DNA of 64,000 nt from contig CAVQYQ010000001.1 of the NCBI GenBank assembly GCA_963718195.1, positions 62,001 to 126,000 of the forward strand, given 5' to 3'. A model generated the notes under the pieces. It was not told where the DNA came from. It did no database searches and saw only the letters and a program-made list of their open reading frames with translations. This DNA is from MADRE3 sp963718195. GTDB lineage: Bacteria > Desulfobacterota > Desulfobulbia > Desulfobulbales > Desulfocapsaceae. The translations under genes were made by a program, and so were the position numbers. This document shows, piece after piece, positions 34,733 through 42,793 of this stretch. Each line of letters begins with the position of its first letter. Positions within the stretch are counted from its first letter, which is position 1.

Positions 34733-35464
34733 TTAGCGTCGAAACAATGGTACTGGTGAAGGACACAGAGCGTCCATCTCTATAAGATCACCTTCCGCAC
34801 AATAGCCCTTCGACAGATAACCTTGAGCCATGCCCTTCTCGGTGACAATCTGAAGGTGAGTGTGGTGAAACCAGTTACCGTTTTCAGGGAAATCACCAAT
34901 TTCAGAGAATATTTCTCCAGCCCTAAACACTTGCCCGACAGTTGGGAGATGTTGGCGACTCAGGTGACCATACAAACTGAAAAACGGTGCAAAATTTTGA
35001 CCGTTATGTCGCAACAGGACAAAAGCGCCATAATTGCCTTCCCCCTCTTCATAACCACTCTCCACCACGACGGCCTCAAGTGGGGCACACAGGGAGGTAC
35101 CTACAGGAACGATGATATCCATTCCCAAGTGATAAAAGCGTTTTTCAGCAGCCATCTGGGGGCATTCGGCAAGTAGCGTATCGCGTCTCTCCAGGTAAGG
35201 AGAAAATCCCCACTGATAGTTTGGCGCCATGGCTCTTTCAAGAATCTTCTGGAAGGTTTTCTGGTCCCTTACTGGTGACTTTTCCAGCAGTTGACTTTGC
35301 CAGGAGAGATCGGCAACATAAGGGTCACCGCGAAGGCCTGGAAAAATGGGGCAGTGTTCAATGGATTCATTGAATAACATAAAGGGATAATACATTGGGT
35401 TACCTATGTCCTTGAAGTTACTTTTCAGGTGAATTTGGCTGTTAGGTGACTTTGACTTGGCCAT
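34733..35464 (-). CDS. Peptidase M23 (LytM-like) family protein without signal peptide
   Basis: A 243-residue protein with an M23 metallopeptidase domain over about residues 120-230. The zinc ligands are visible as the His and Asp of 'HLGMDIIVPVG' (HxxxD) and the HxH of 'WFHHTHLQI'. 'YGHLSRQHLPTVGQVF' is also typical. M23 enzymes normally cut peptidoglycan cross-bridges outside the cytoplasm. Here the N-terminus ('MAKSKSPNSQIHLKSNF') is hydrophilic and shows no signal. Cytosolic M23-like proteins are also known fused or linked to amino-acid enzymes. It follows the KamA-like gene by 94 bases on the same strand, so a shared operon is likely. Confidence 0.82.
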   Translation of the reverse strand: MAKSKSPNSQIHLKSNFKDIGNPMYYPFMLFNESIEHCPIFPGLRGDPYVADLSWQSQLLEKSPVRDQKTFQKILERAMAPNYQWGFSPYLERRDTLLAECPQMAAEKRFYHLGMDIIVPVGTSLCAPLEAVVVESGYEEGEGNYGAFVLLRHNGQNFAPFFSLYGHLSRQHLPTVGQVFRAGEIFSEIGDFPENGNWFHHTHLQIVTEKGMAQGYLSKGYCAEGDLIEMDALCPSPVPLFRR

Positions 35465-35558
35465 AAACGTATTCGCTGCTCAATTATATATCTATTGAAG
35501 ATGTTCCAGCATCACAAATCCGCCTGGACGGTATCAAACCTAACCTGGAAGAAGTGAT

Positions 35559-38018
35559 CTAGATCAGTGGGGATTTCCCCGTTCCAGTAAGCCCTATAAC
35601 CTGGAGAGCTGGCTTTCCTTGATTGTCCACCCGAATGTCGTGTGGCCATTCAAAGCCTGGGGACATACTTTGAAAATAGGCGAGATTATAGGGCAGCAAA
35701 CGGACCCATACTGATTTCTCATCAATATCAAACGCCGAGGTTAAACCATAGTCGACTTCACCAAGAGTTGTGCTGATTATGTAACGCGGAATTTCACGTC
35801 CGCTCCCCTCACGACGCACAGTGCTGGCAATATCGATCAGATCCCGCATACGAACAGGGTGTTGATGATTGTGAGCATCTTGCTGAGGCAGGCCCGCTAC
35901 ATAAAGGTGGTGAAATTCAACCCCGGCTTGTCGCAGGCTGAAGGCAAGCTTCTGAATCTCCTCGGCTGTATCATTAATGCCACTGATCAGTGGTGTGTTA
36001 TTGTAGACAGTAATACCACGATTATTTAGACTGCGTACCAAACGAGAATGATCTTCGGTTATTTCCCCTGCCTGGTAAAAGCGAGTTTCAATTTCCAAAC
36101 GCAACGGACCCACAAGCGATAAGCGATTCAGGCCAGCAAGTTTGTCAATTACTGCACGGGTAAATCGTTCAGGAGAATGATTGAACATCAGGCTCCTTAG
36201 ACGTACACAGTTTACATTGGGAATATCAGCCAAACGCCTGACTATTTTCACTGCTCGATCAAGACTCGTTATCGGGTCTTTTTCATCAGAAATAACGACA
36301 TCTGTGATACGTGGATCAGCCGATATGTAATCGATCTCAGCAGCTCCAGCCTTTAGTGTCAGCTCAACACGAGTTTCGTGTTGGCGACAGAGGTACGCTG
36401 TGTGTGTACTAACTACTGAGTCGAGCAGGCAGAGGTCTTCGCGGAGCAGCTCCAGTGTTGATGGTGTTGTTGTGCTGACGGAGCCATTATCTGCATCAGC
36501 TGGTGGCAGAGCTCCGATAAACAAATTGTCATCACCCATCTGAGCAAAGTATTGAATGTCGATGGTCCCTTCATCGTTGATCCGGATGTTGTCAAGTTTA
36601 CTGGTGAGTGGGGCGAAGCTTTTAAAATACTCAGGTGTATAAGGAGTACGAATCCAAATGAGGTCATCATTGTCTGCGACCGGTTCTACCGCCCAACCGC
36701 TGGTGAACCAATCCATTTTCCCAATAGGCGTAGCCGTACAGATACTTGGAATCGCACGATCGGAAAGGTGTGCCCTCAAATAGCTGGCTATCGAGATCCC
36801 ACTCGAAATGGGACTCCAGTAGATACTGTTACCGTGGATTGGACTGCACGGGATATAGATGTAGTGCATCTCGGCACCCGCCCCACGCAACAGGCTGAAC
36901 AAACGAACCAGCTCTGGACCTTTATCATTGCAGTCCTTTAAAAAGGGCGTCTGGATGTAGACTGTGATTCCGTTTCGAACAAGGTCGTTTATTATCGATA
37001 AACATTGCGGGGATACCTCGTCCGGATGGATAAAATGAGTAGCTACCTCCATTCGTTTGCCTTTTTGCTGTAAAGCCAGATTCTTTTCTTTCATCCAGCT
37101 CAGATATTCACCATCTGCATTCAGAAACAGATGGGGAAAATACGCAATAGATCGGGTGGCAAGTCGCAGAGTGCGCACATGGTCAACATCTGCGAGGTTA
37201 TTGATGGCACTTGCCATATTGCGGCGGCTCATAAAGGGGTCGCCACCGGTGACTACTATCTCTTTAACGGCTGGTGAATTATGTATATGTTCGACGGCCT
37301 TGATGATATCCTTTTCAGAGGGATTCGCCTCATTGCGGGATTCTTTGTGTTTGCGGAAACAAAAGCGGCAATAGACCGGGCAGCTCATGTTTAAAAGGAA
37401 TATCACCCTATTGGCATACATCTGCTCAAGCAGACCCTGGTGAAACTGGCCTATCCAGGTATTCGTATGACCGACCTTGTCCAACTCTTCAGTGAAGGGC
37501 ATATACTGGTAGGCAACATTATTTGATATCCGCATCTGGCGAATAGTGTGCATCGAGAGGCGTACAGGATACGTTTCCATTACTTCCTGCATGTCTTTTC
37601 TCTCACCTGGTGCAACCTGAACGTTCGTCAATGTTTCAAGTTGATCTATGTTTTTGATGGAAACAAATTTTTCTCCTGGAAGAACTTCTTCCATAACAGC
37701 CATTACTGCCAGGTGAGGAAACGTTACGTCACTCAGCGTGATTGAGCCATTGCCAGCCATGTCACCTAACAGGGAAAGGAGTGTCTTGAAAAATCCATGA
37801 GAATCATCCTTAAAGTTTACAGCACGTAACAATCTCTCGAATCGGGCGTTGCCGTCACCATCACCAACAACATTTATAAATGCTTGATCTACCAGAGAAG
37901 GATGGACAAAATTATCCAAAAAATCTGTTATACCGTTTACCAGTCGGGCTAAAGGTATGTGTTGTGTTTCTTCTGCTGTTTTAAACGTTATTGGAACAGT
38001 CCGATTGTCATCCTGCAT
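35559..38018 (-). CDS. Double lysine 2,3-aminomutase-like radical SAM protein (second half degenerate)
   Basis: An 819-residue protein made of two KamA-like halves. Half 1 has the radical-SAM motif 'CPVYCRFC' (C213, C217, C220), then 'VVTGGDPFMSRRN' and a C-terminal 'TATPIGKMDW'. The Lys there aligns with the PLP lysine of the KamA GGGGK motif. Half 2 (about 535-819) repeats the same order ('VVISDEKDPITSLDRAV', 'GITVYNNTPLISGIND', 'ISTTLGEVDY'), but it has no CxxxCxxC and has Glu at the PLP-lysine place. KamA converts L-lysine to L-beta-lysine using SAM, a 4Fe-4S cluster and PLP. With ablB and an amino-acid ABC transporter nearby it probably serves as AblA. Half 2 may be structural or regulatory. 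It is transcribed divergently from the IclR-family gene. Confidence 0.85.
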   Translation of the reverse strand: MQDDNRTVPITFKTAEETQHIPLARLVNGITDFLDNFVHPSLVDQAFINVVGDGDGNARFERLLRAVNFKDDSHGFFKTLLSLLGDMAGNGSITLSDVTFPHLAVMAVMEEVLPGEKFVSIKNIDQLETLTNVQVAPGERKDMQEVMETYPVRLSMHTIRQMRISNNVAYQYMPFTEELDKVGHTNTWIGQFHQGLLEQMYANRVIFLLNMSCPVYCRFCFRKHKESRNEANPSEKDIIKAVEHIHNSPAVKEIVVTGGDPFMSRRNMASAINNLADVDHVRTLRLATRSIAYFPHLFLNADGEYLSWMKEKNLALQQKGKRMEVATHFIHPDEVSPQCLSIINDLVRNGITVYIQTPFLKDCNDKGPELVRLFSLLRGAGAEMHYIYIPCSPIHGNSIYWSPISSGISIASYLRAHLSDRAIPSICTATPIGKMDWFTSGWAVEPVADNDDLIWIRTPYTPEYFKSFAPLTSKLDNIRINDEGTIDIQYFAQMGDDNLFIGALPPADADNGSVSTTTPSTLELLREDLCLLDSVVSTHTAYLCRQHETRVELTLKAGAAEIDYISADPRITDVVISDEKDPITSLDRAVKIVRRLADIPNVNCVRLRSLMFNHSPERFTRAVIDKLAGLNRLSLVGPLRLEIETRFYQAGEITEDHSRLVRSLNNRGITVYNNTPLISGINDTAEEIQKLAFSLRQAGVEFHHLYVAGLPQQDAHNHQHPVRMRDLIDIASTVRREGSGREIPRYIISTTLGEVDYGLTSAFDIDEKSVWVRLLPYNLAYFQSMSPGFEWPHDIRVDNQGKPALQVIGLTGTGKSPLI

Positions 38019-38080
38019 TGCGTCCCCTGAAATATCTGAAAATAATTAGTAGTTGACATCCCGGTTGGTTTCGGGAAGAT

Positions 38081-38115
38081 TAACTATAATAGTAAACCTG
38101 TTCCTATTATAGTTA
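38081..38115. promoter_or_regulatory. Perfect 12-bp inverted repeat between the KamA-like and IclR-family genes
   Basis: TAACTATAATAG (38081-38092) and CTATTATAGTTA (38104-38115) are exact inverted copies separated by 11 bases. The left arm contains TATAAT on the plus strand and the right arm contains TATAAT on the minus strand. The operator may therefore cover both -10 elements of divergent promoters. A matching protein is encoded next door, an IclR-type regulator, and IclR dimers bind such palindromes. Confidence 0.75.
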
Positions 38116-38139
38116 TGTAATTAATCTCTTGGACGGTTT

Positions 38140-38929
38140 GTGTCAAAAGGAAAATACTACTTCTCAAAATCCCTGGAAAAGGGTCTAAAAATACTCGCTC
38201 TCTTTAATAGGGAAACCGCTGCATTGACCCAAAGTGAAATAGCGAGAAAGCTTGGGTTGAACATGACTTCCACCTACCGGTATATCAACACATTGGTGGA
38301 ATTAGGCTATCTTGAAAAAGATCCGCACAGCAAGGTAATTCGGCCAGCAATCCTTTGCCTGCCGTTTTGCAATAATCTGATAGGCGCTACCGATCACATG
38401 CACCTGATTAAAGGAGTGATTGATCGCGTTCACCGTGAACATAATATCAGCATAGACACCGCTTTTGTTGTTTCCAATACACTTGTACGCATTTACCACA
38501 AGAGCGCCGAAGAAACTTTGACGTATCGTTTGCCGGACTCATCGAGTAATTGCCTGCATAACACCGCTCTGGGAAAGGCTTACCTCATCAGCATGGAACC
38601 TGAGCAACTCAGGCAAAAACTGGAAACCATAACGCTCACCCCTAAAACACAGCATACGATAACCAGCAAAAGAAGATCTGCTTGAGGAACTGGATAATGC
38701 ACGCCTGCATGGGTACGCCAGGAACATCGAGGAATATCTGCCTGGTCTTATTGCTATAGCGGCACCACTCGTAGATCCACGAACAGGCAAGGGTATCGGC
38801 GCTGTCTCGTTTGATTTTTCGTTGCTTCAAACAGATGCTGAGGATATGGAGAAAAGATACGCAGATTTGATCTGCGAGGTAGCAAAAGTGTTGTCTGGTT
38901 TAGTTCCACCTGATCGTAATGGAGATTAA
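38140..38929 (+). pseudogene. IclR family transcriptional regulator with a frameshift
   Basis: Starting from GTG 38140, the protein has an N-terminal winged helix ('LTQSEIARKLGLNMTSTYRY', about residues 27-46) and an effector-binding domain ('NTALGKAYLISMEPEQ' near 142-157). The frame ends at 38685. The following sequence keeps coding in another frame from about 38665 ('KEDLLEELDNARLHGYARNI', then 'GIGAVSFDFSLLQTD') to the stop at 38927-38929. One base gained or two lost between about 38650 and 38670 explains it. Both parts match IclR architecture, so this is a recent lesion or an assembly error. If real, the truncated protein keeps its DNA-binding domain. It would control the divergent KamA-like gene and perhaps its own strand's transporter genes. 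Confidence 0.78.
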
Positions 38930-39021
38930 ACGGATGGCCTGAAAGGTGCGAATTTTGTGAAATTGAAAGTGGATAATTTTCCATTAACCCCCCAAAAAAA
39001 ATTAACTGAAAGGAGAGAAAG

Positions 39022-39789
39022 ATGAAACGATCGATGCTGTTACTACTGATATTATTGACAGGGTGCCTCTGGATCACTGTGGCCACTGCTGGGGATCTTG
39101 CCAAGGTAACCAAAAGCGGTGAAATCAGAATGGCTATGAGCGGACAATATCCACCGTTTAACTTCGTTGATGAAAACAATAAGTTGACCGGGTTCGATGT
39201 CGAGATGGGTAGCGAAGTAGCGAAAAGAATCGGAGTTGAGGGCAAGCCGCTAAGCACCGCATGGGACGGTATCATAGCCGGCTTACTGGCCAACAAGTAT
39301 GAGTTGATTTGCGGTAGTATGGCAATCACCGACGAGCGTCTTAAATCAATTGATTTCACTGACCCTTATTATCGTTCTGGAGCACAACTGTTTGTTAAAA
39401 AAGGTTCTTCGATCGCATCCGTTAAGGATCTGGATGGTAAAAAGGTCGGCGTTACCCTTGGCACCACTTATGAAACGTGGGTTCGAGAAAATATCGCCAA
39501 TGCTGATGTCAGGACCTATAAAGGTGTGCCAGATATGATATTGGAAATCACTACTGGTCGAATTGATGGTTTTATTTCAGATAAAATAGTCGGAGCATTG
39601 GCTATTAAGAAGAATGGTGTGCCGATTGCCCTGGCTGGAGATTTACTCTATGAAGAAAAAATGGGTATAGCGCTGCGGCAGAATAATCCTGAATTAAAAG
39701 CGGCAATGAATGCAGCACTGGCAGAGATGAAAAAGGATGGTACATATAAAGCTATTTCTATGAAATGGCTCGGTATTGACGTTCGGTAA
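39022..39789 (+). CDS. Polar amino-acid ABC transporter substrate-binding protein
   Basis: A 255-residue periplasmic binding protein of the SBP_bac_3 family. The N-terminus 'MKRSMLLLLILLTGCLWITVATAGD' could be a lipoprotein signal (lipobox LTGC, Cys 14) or a cleaved signal near 'TAGD'. The family core includes 'MAMSGQYPPFNFVDENNKLTGFDVEMG', 'WDGIIAGLLANKYELICGSM' and 'IDFTDPYYRSGAQLFVKKG'. Related proteins bind Gln, His, Lys, Arg or cystine. In this cluster lysine is a plausible ligand (inference). It has a good AAAGGAGAG ribosome-binding site. The permease gene follows after a 130-base gap containing a stable stem-loop. Confidence 0.92.
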   Translation: MKRSMLLLLILLTGCLWITVATAGDLAKVTKSGEIRMAMSGQYPPFNFVDENNKLTGFDVEMGSEVAKRIGVEGKPLSTAWDGIIAGLLANKYELICGSMAITDERLKSIDFTDPYYRSGAQLFVKKGSSIASVKDLDGKKVGVTLGTTYETWVRENIANADVRTYKGVPDMILEITTGRIDGFISDKIVGALAIKKNGVPIALAGDLLYEEKMGIALRQNNPELKAAMNAALAEMKKDGTYKAISMKWLGIDVR

Positions 39790-39834
39790 ACAGAGTGACT
39801 GCATAGGCTGTTAATAGGCAATATGAGTGCAATC

Positions 39835-39893
39835 GGCGGGTAAACTGTTGAACTATGGATGTAAGCTCTTACTTGTTCAATAGTGACCCCGCC
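39835..39893 (+). promoter_or_regulatory. Intercistronic stem-loop between binding-protein and permease genes
   Basis: An extended hairpin: GGCGGG (39835-39840) pairs with CCCGCC (39888-39893). After a small internal loop, ACTGTTGAAC (39844-39853) pairs with GTTCAATAGT (39875-39884) with one G-U pair. There is no T-run after it, so it is more likely an RNA-stabilising or attenuating element. That would favour expression of the binding protein over the membrane genes. Confidence 0.65.
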
Positions 39894-39919
39894 TATCAGT
39901 AGCATAGAGGATAGGTACC

Positions 39920-40576
39920 ATGTTAGACTGGTCCATTATCGTTCATTATTTTCCCTTCCTGCTTCAGGGAGCGTTGTTAACTCTGCAGATTTCAATTTTG
40001 TCCCTGTTGCTTGGTATTGCCTGCGGGTTAGTTGCCGCTCTCTGTAAACTGAGTAAAAATCCACTGTTGCGCTGGCCAGCCTCATTTTATATCTGGCTCA
40101 TCCGTTCGACACCGTTGCTCGTGCAGTTATTCATCATTTATTTCGGCATGCCCCAGCTGGGAATCGATCTTGGGCCATTTCTTTCAGGTGTCCTCGGGTT
40201 GGGACTGAATGTTGGCGCCTACAATGCCGAAACAATCCGTGGCGGCATTGTCTCCATTCCTGTTGGCCAGACTGAAGCCGCTCGATCACTGGCAATGAGT
40301 AGTTCTCTTGCAATGCGCCGAATCATTCTCCCCCAGGCGCTGCGCATTATCATTCCTCCCATGGGCAATAATTTCATCATTCTCATCAAAGACACTTCTC
40401 TGGTATCAACAATCACCCTCGTAGAGCTTACCTTGACGGCTCAGCGATTCATCGGCTCGACCTACAAGCCTTTTGAGATGTATCTCATGGCGGCTTTTTT
40501 ATATGCCGTTATGACAACCACTGCGAGTGTCCTCTTGGCAAAGTTAGAGAAACGAACAAACAGGGGGCAGCGTTAA
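39920..40576 (+). CDS. Polar amino-acid ABC transporter permease
   Basis: A 218-residue HisM/GlnP-like inner-membrane permease with about five spans. The EAA loop that contacts the ATPase is visible as 'EAARSLAMSSSLAMRRIILPQALRI' (about residues 117-141). The N-terminal 'YFPFLLQGALLTLQISILSLLLG' and 'YIWLIRSTPLLVQLFIIYFG' are family-typical. Its start lies 26 bases beyond the intercistronic stem-loop, and the ATPase gene follows 2 bases after the stop. It may form a homodimer, since only one permease gene is present. Confidence 0.93.
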   Translation: MLDWSIIVHYFPFLLQGALLTLQISILSLLLGIACGLVAALCKLSKNPLLRWPASFYIWLIRSTPLLVQLFIIYFGMPQLGIDLGPFLSGVLGLGLNVGAYNAETIRGGIVSIPVGQTEAARSLAMSSSLAMRRIILPQALRIIIPPMGNNFIILIKDTSLVSTITLVELTLTAQRFIGSTYKPFEMYLMAAFLYAVMTTTASVLLAKLEKRTNRGQR

Positions 40577-40578
40577 TT

Positions 40579-41355
40579 ATGAAAGCAAATGAAGTACACC
40601 TCGACCAGCCGATGGTGAAAATTTCCAACCTGCAAAAGAATTTTGGGGATCTTACCGTACTCAAAGACGTCAGTCTTGAGGTCTCTGCCAGCGAAGTTAT
40701 GGTCATTATTGGCCCGAGTGGGTCCGGAAAAAGCACACTGCTGCGTTGTGTCAATCACTTGGAAACGCCAAGTGGTGGAGATATTTTTATCGAAGGTGAA
40801 CTGGTAAACAACACACAGCTCAAACATAAGGCCTTCGAAACACACCTTAACCGAATTCGCTGCAAGGTAGGAATGGTATTCCAGCAGTTCAACCTCTTTC
40901 CCCATATGACAGTAATTGAAAATGTCATAGAAGCGCCTATCCACGTGCTCAAACGTGATCGCCAGGAAACGCTTAAAAAAGCTGAAGAGCTCCTTGCCCA
41001 GGTAGGTCTTGAAGATAAGATGGACACTCACCCTGCCATGCTCTCTGGCGGGCAACAACAGCGAGTAGCCATTGCACGTGCCCTGGCAATGGAACCAAAG
41101 GTGATGTTGTTTGACGAGGTTACATCTGCGCTAGATCCTGAGTTGGTAGGTGATGTCTTGCGGGTCATGGAAGATCTTGCCCTGGGAGGCATGACAATGA
41201 TGGTAGTAACCCATGAGATGGGGTTCGCCGAGAAGGTCGGGGACCGTGTGGTATTCATGGCTGATGGTTTTATTGTAGAAGATGGTCCTCCAAAAGAAAT
41301 TTTCAGACAACCGAAGGAAACGAGAACCCAGCAATTCCTTGCCGATATCTTATAA
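40579..41355 (+). CDS. Polar amino-acid ABC transporter ATP-binding protein
   Basis: A 258-residue GlnQ/HisP-like ATPase. Walker A is 'GPSGSGKSTLL', the Q loop is 'MVFQQFNLFPHMTVIENV', the signature is 'MLSGGQQQRVAIARAL', Walker B is 'VMLFDEVTSALDPELV' and the H loop is 'MVVTHEMGFAEKV'. It belongs to the same operon as the binding protein and permease. The AblB-type acetyltransferase starts 35 bases downstream. Confidence 0.95.
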   Translation: MKANEVHLDQPMVKISNLQKNFGDLTVLKDVSLEVSASEVMVIIGPSGSGKSTLLRCVNHLETPSGGDIFIEGELVNNTQLKHKAFETHLNRIRCKVGMVFQQFNLFPHMTVIENVIEAPIHVLKRDRQETLKKAEELLAQVGLEDKMDTHPAMLSGGQQQRVAIARALAMEPKVMLFDEVTSALDPELVGDVLRVMEDLALGGMTMMVVTHEMGFAEKVGDRVVFMADGFIVEDGPPKEIFRQPKETRTQQFLADIL

Positions 41356-41390
41356 TGCTGATGGCTGACGTATCATGACAGTGTCGCAAC

Positions 41391-42218
41391 ATGGTTGATG
41401 GAATAGAAAATGTACATGGATCGATCGTTCAGCATGGGCCCTTCAATGACCGAATATATGTAATACACCTGGCAACCGGTGACCCCAGCCGACTGATTTC
41501 CAAGCTTGACCAAATGGCCATTCAGCATAGATATGGCAAAATATTCGCTAAGATCCCATCCACATACTGGCAAGATTTCTTCTCCGCTGGTTACATTAAG
41601 GAAGCAGAAATACCAGGTTTTTTTAATGGAAAAACTGACTGTTTTTTCGCTTCAAAGTTTTTCAAAAACCGTCAAGAAACCGACGAAAATTTTTCCAAAC
41701 TCTATTCTCTTGCCAGTACGGATACCACTCAACCGGTAAGTTGCTGTTGCAAAAAAGACATATACAATATTGAGGTGTGTACCAGTGCTGAAGCCCCAGA
41801 GTTAAGTCTCTTGTACCGACAGGTTTTTCCAAGTTATCCTTTTCCAATCTCCGAACCATCATATTTATCTCAGATCATGAAAGAAAACGTGACGTACTAT
41901 TGCATACGCATGGACGGTTGCGTTATAGCAGCGGCAGCAATTGAATCAGATCGCCATGGCCAGTATGCTGAAATGACTGATTTCGCAACCCTTCCAGAAT
42001 GGAGAGGAAAAGGACTTGCTCAAAGCTTGCTCAGACATATGGGGGCGGCAGTTCATGGTTCTCACATTAAAACTGTGTATACTATTGCAAGGGCATCATC
42101 TTATGGAATGAACAGCGTCTTTGGGAAATGCGGCTATGCCTTTGCTGGGTTGTTAATCAATAATACTCAGATATCTGGGAGCATTCAGAGTATGTCCGTA
42201 TGGTATAGACATATTTGA
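41391..42218 (+). CDS. ablB: Beta-lysine N-epsilon-acetyltransferase
   Basis: A 275-residue protein with the AblB layout. The N-terminal family-specific part is 'GSIVQHGPFNDRIYVIHLA' (about 10-28), followed by 'YGKIFAKIPSTYWQDFFSAGYIKEAEIPGF'. A C-terminal GNAT domain covers about 150-270, with the acetyl-CoA loop 'PEWRGKGLAQSLL'. AblB acetylates the epsilon-amino group of beta-lysine to make N-epsilon-acetyl-beta-lysine, a compatible solute first described in methanogens and also found in bacteria. Its place beside a KamA-like protein and an amino-acid transporter supports this pathway. The upstream ribosome-binding site is weak. Confidence 0.87.
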   Translation: MVDGIENVHGSIVQHGPFNDRIYVIHLATGDPSRLISKLDQMAIQHRYGKIFAKIPSTYWQDFFSAGYIKEAEIPGFFNGKTDCFFASKFFKNRQETDENFSKLYSLASTDTTQPVSCCCKKDIYNIEVCTSAEAPELSLLYRQVFPSYPFPISEPSYLSQIMKENVTYYCIRMDGCVIAAAAIESDRHGQYAEMTDFATLPEWRGKGLAQSLLRHMGAAVHGSHIKTVYTIARASSYGMNSVFGKCGYAFAGLLINNTQISGSIQSMSVWYRHI

Positions 42219-42793
42219 TGGAACACTGCAAAAACACCTAACCCCTCCTGATCATAAGCCTGATTTCACTCTCTTGACTCTTCCCATAAGCCGACCGCTC
42301 AAGAAAAGGCCGGTGGAGTGGAGCATACTCCTTCATATATTACTGGTTTGTCAGAAGCTCTATTCAACAACAATTACTACCGTAAAAATCAATGTTCGCA
42401 TAATTGAACCTCCTCTGCTGGCAATATACCACTGATCCAGGACGTAATCTCCGAGCTCATGCACAGCATAGAAACCCTGCCACTGCAGGATACAGCCTGG
42501 AACAGTTGAATTGTGAGACAGAGGTGAGCGGTGGAATCAGTGTGTTAGACGGAACCCCCATCCCGTATGGGAAATACGACAGATGTCCATTTTGTTCTTG
42601 ACAAACCAGCTAAAAACGTCACAAAGTAGTATCGACATTTGTGGTAGTGAGTTGCTGACAGATAGCATGTCGTGCCGGCTCACTCAGAAACTTGTTTGGA
42701 TTTGCTCAAGTAACGAGCAGGGTAGCACCATCCAAACAGGTTTTTTATTTTTAACATTACTTTTACCATCCACATTTAAATCACGAGAGAATA
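42219..42793 (+). other. Intergenic region with no recognised gene
   Basis: About 575 bases between ablB and the DUF1641 gene. A plus-strand frame at 42404-42601 has no ribosome-binding site and no recognisable product. A stretch around 42430-42510 reads as helical protein in one frame (LIQDVISELMHSIETLPLQD) before a stop, and could be the remains of a lost gene. No RNA gene or terminator with a T-run was found. Confidence 0.35.

Noticed and set aside
42404..42601. A 65-codon frame with four cysteines (ending CPFCS).
   Set aside because: No ribosome-binding site, no family resemblance, and it lies in a stretch that looks degraded.
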